Shown in pieces: positions 6,995 to 7,019 of a stretch of DNA of 7,019 bases (its first letter is position 1; every line of letters begins with the position of its first letter). The stretch is from the NCBI GenBank assembly GCA_011049095.1, contig DSDE01000443.1, positions 1 through 7,019 on the forward strand. Direction: 5' to 3'. This DNA is from Fidelibacterota bacterium (GTDB lineage: Bacteria; Fidelibacterota; Fidelibacteria; Fidelibacterales; DSDE01). Below the pieces are notes generated by a model. That model worked only from the letters and a program-made list of their open reading frames with translations, ran no database searches and had not been told where the DNA came from. A program made the position numbers and the translations under genes.

Positions 6995-7019
6995 CAAATT
7001 TTTGCCATCCATAAATTAG

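Larger units (their letters stand above)
6785..7019. other. Non-coding leader region upstream of the TPR gene
   Basis: No convincing coding sequence lies in these 235 bases. The region is AT-rich and should hold the promoter of the TPR-moxR-DUF58 block, but I see no clear -35/-10 pair or TAnnTTTG element at sensible spacing. It contains a perfect 16-bp dyad, a direct repeat with 31-bp period and a terminator-like inverted repeat, listed separately. It also has a weak GCGCC/GGCGC hairpin (6879-6898). A gene further upstream may end just beyond 7019. Confidence 0.6.

Overview
The window holds five genes, all on the minus strand and tightly packed. In transcription order (high to low coordinate) they are: an exported TPR-repeat protein (4889-6784), a MoxR-type AAA+ ATPase (3910-4887), a short DUF58/von Willebrand A-like protein (3032-3913), the purine-synthesis enzyme PurL (692-2923) and a FAHD1-like fumarylacetoacetate hydrolase family enzyme (32-688). 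There is no sign of an RNA gene, CRISPR array, transposon or phage gene. Base composition is moderate and looks even across the genes.

Organism: probably a Gram-negative bacterium, likely of the Bacteroidota/Calditrichota/Marinimicrobia-like (FCB) assemblage. This is inferred from the Bat-like MoxR-DUF58 pair, the large exported TPR protein with a type I signal peptide, and the stand-alone small-type PurL. The genus cannot be read from the sequence. TTG start codons with good Shine-Dalgarno sequences are used at least twice.

Layout: 6785-7019 is non-coding leader DNA with several small repeats and dyads. The first three genes form one translationally coupled block: the TPR stop and MoxR start are 1 nt apart, and the MoxR stop overlaps the DUF58 start in TTGA. 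A 108-nt gap with a credible sigma70-type promoter (2985-3013) then separates this block from purL. The FAH gene follows purL after 3 nt, with its ribosome binding site inside the last purL codons.

Function: MoxR ATPases with DUF58/VWA partners are known as chaperone-like modules (for example the Bacteroides Bat system), and here the pair is coupled to an exported TPR protein of unknown role. PurL makes FGAM in de novo purine synthesis and needs PurS and PurQ, which are not in the window. The FAH-family enzyme probably acts on acylpyruvates or oxaloacetate, and its link to purine synthesis is unclear. Most of the window is ordinary housekeeping and accessory sequence. I found no clear new system. 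The items most worth checking are the minimal TPR-MoxR-DUF58 unit, the Asp-Ser repeat region of the TPR protein with its unresolved start, and the repeats upstream of it.
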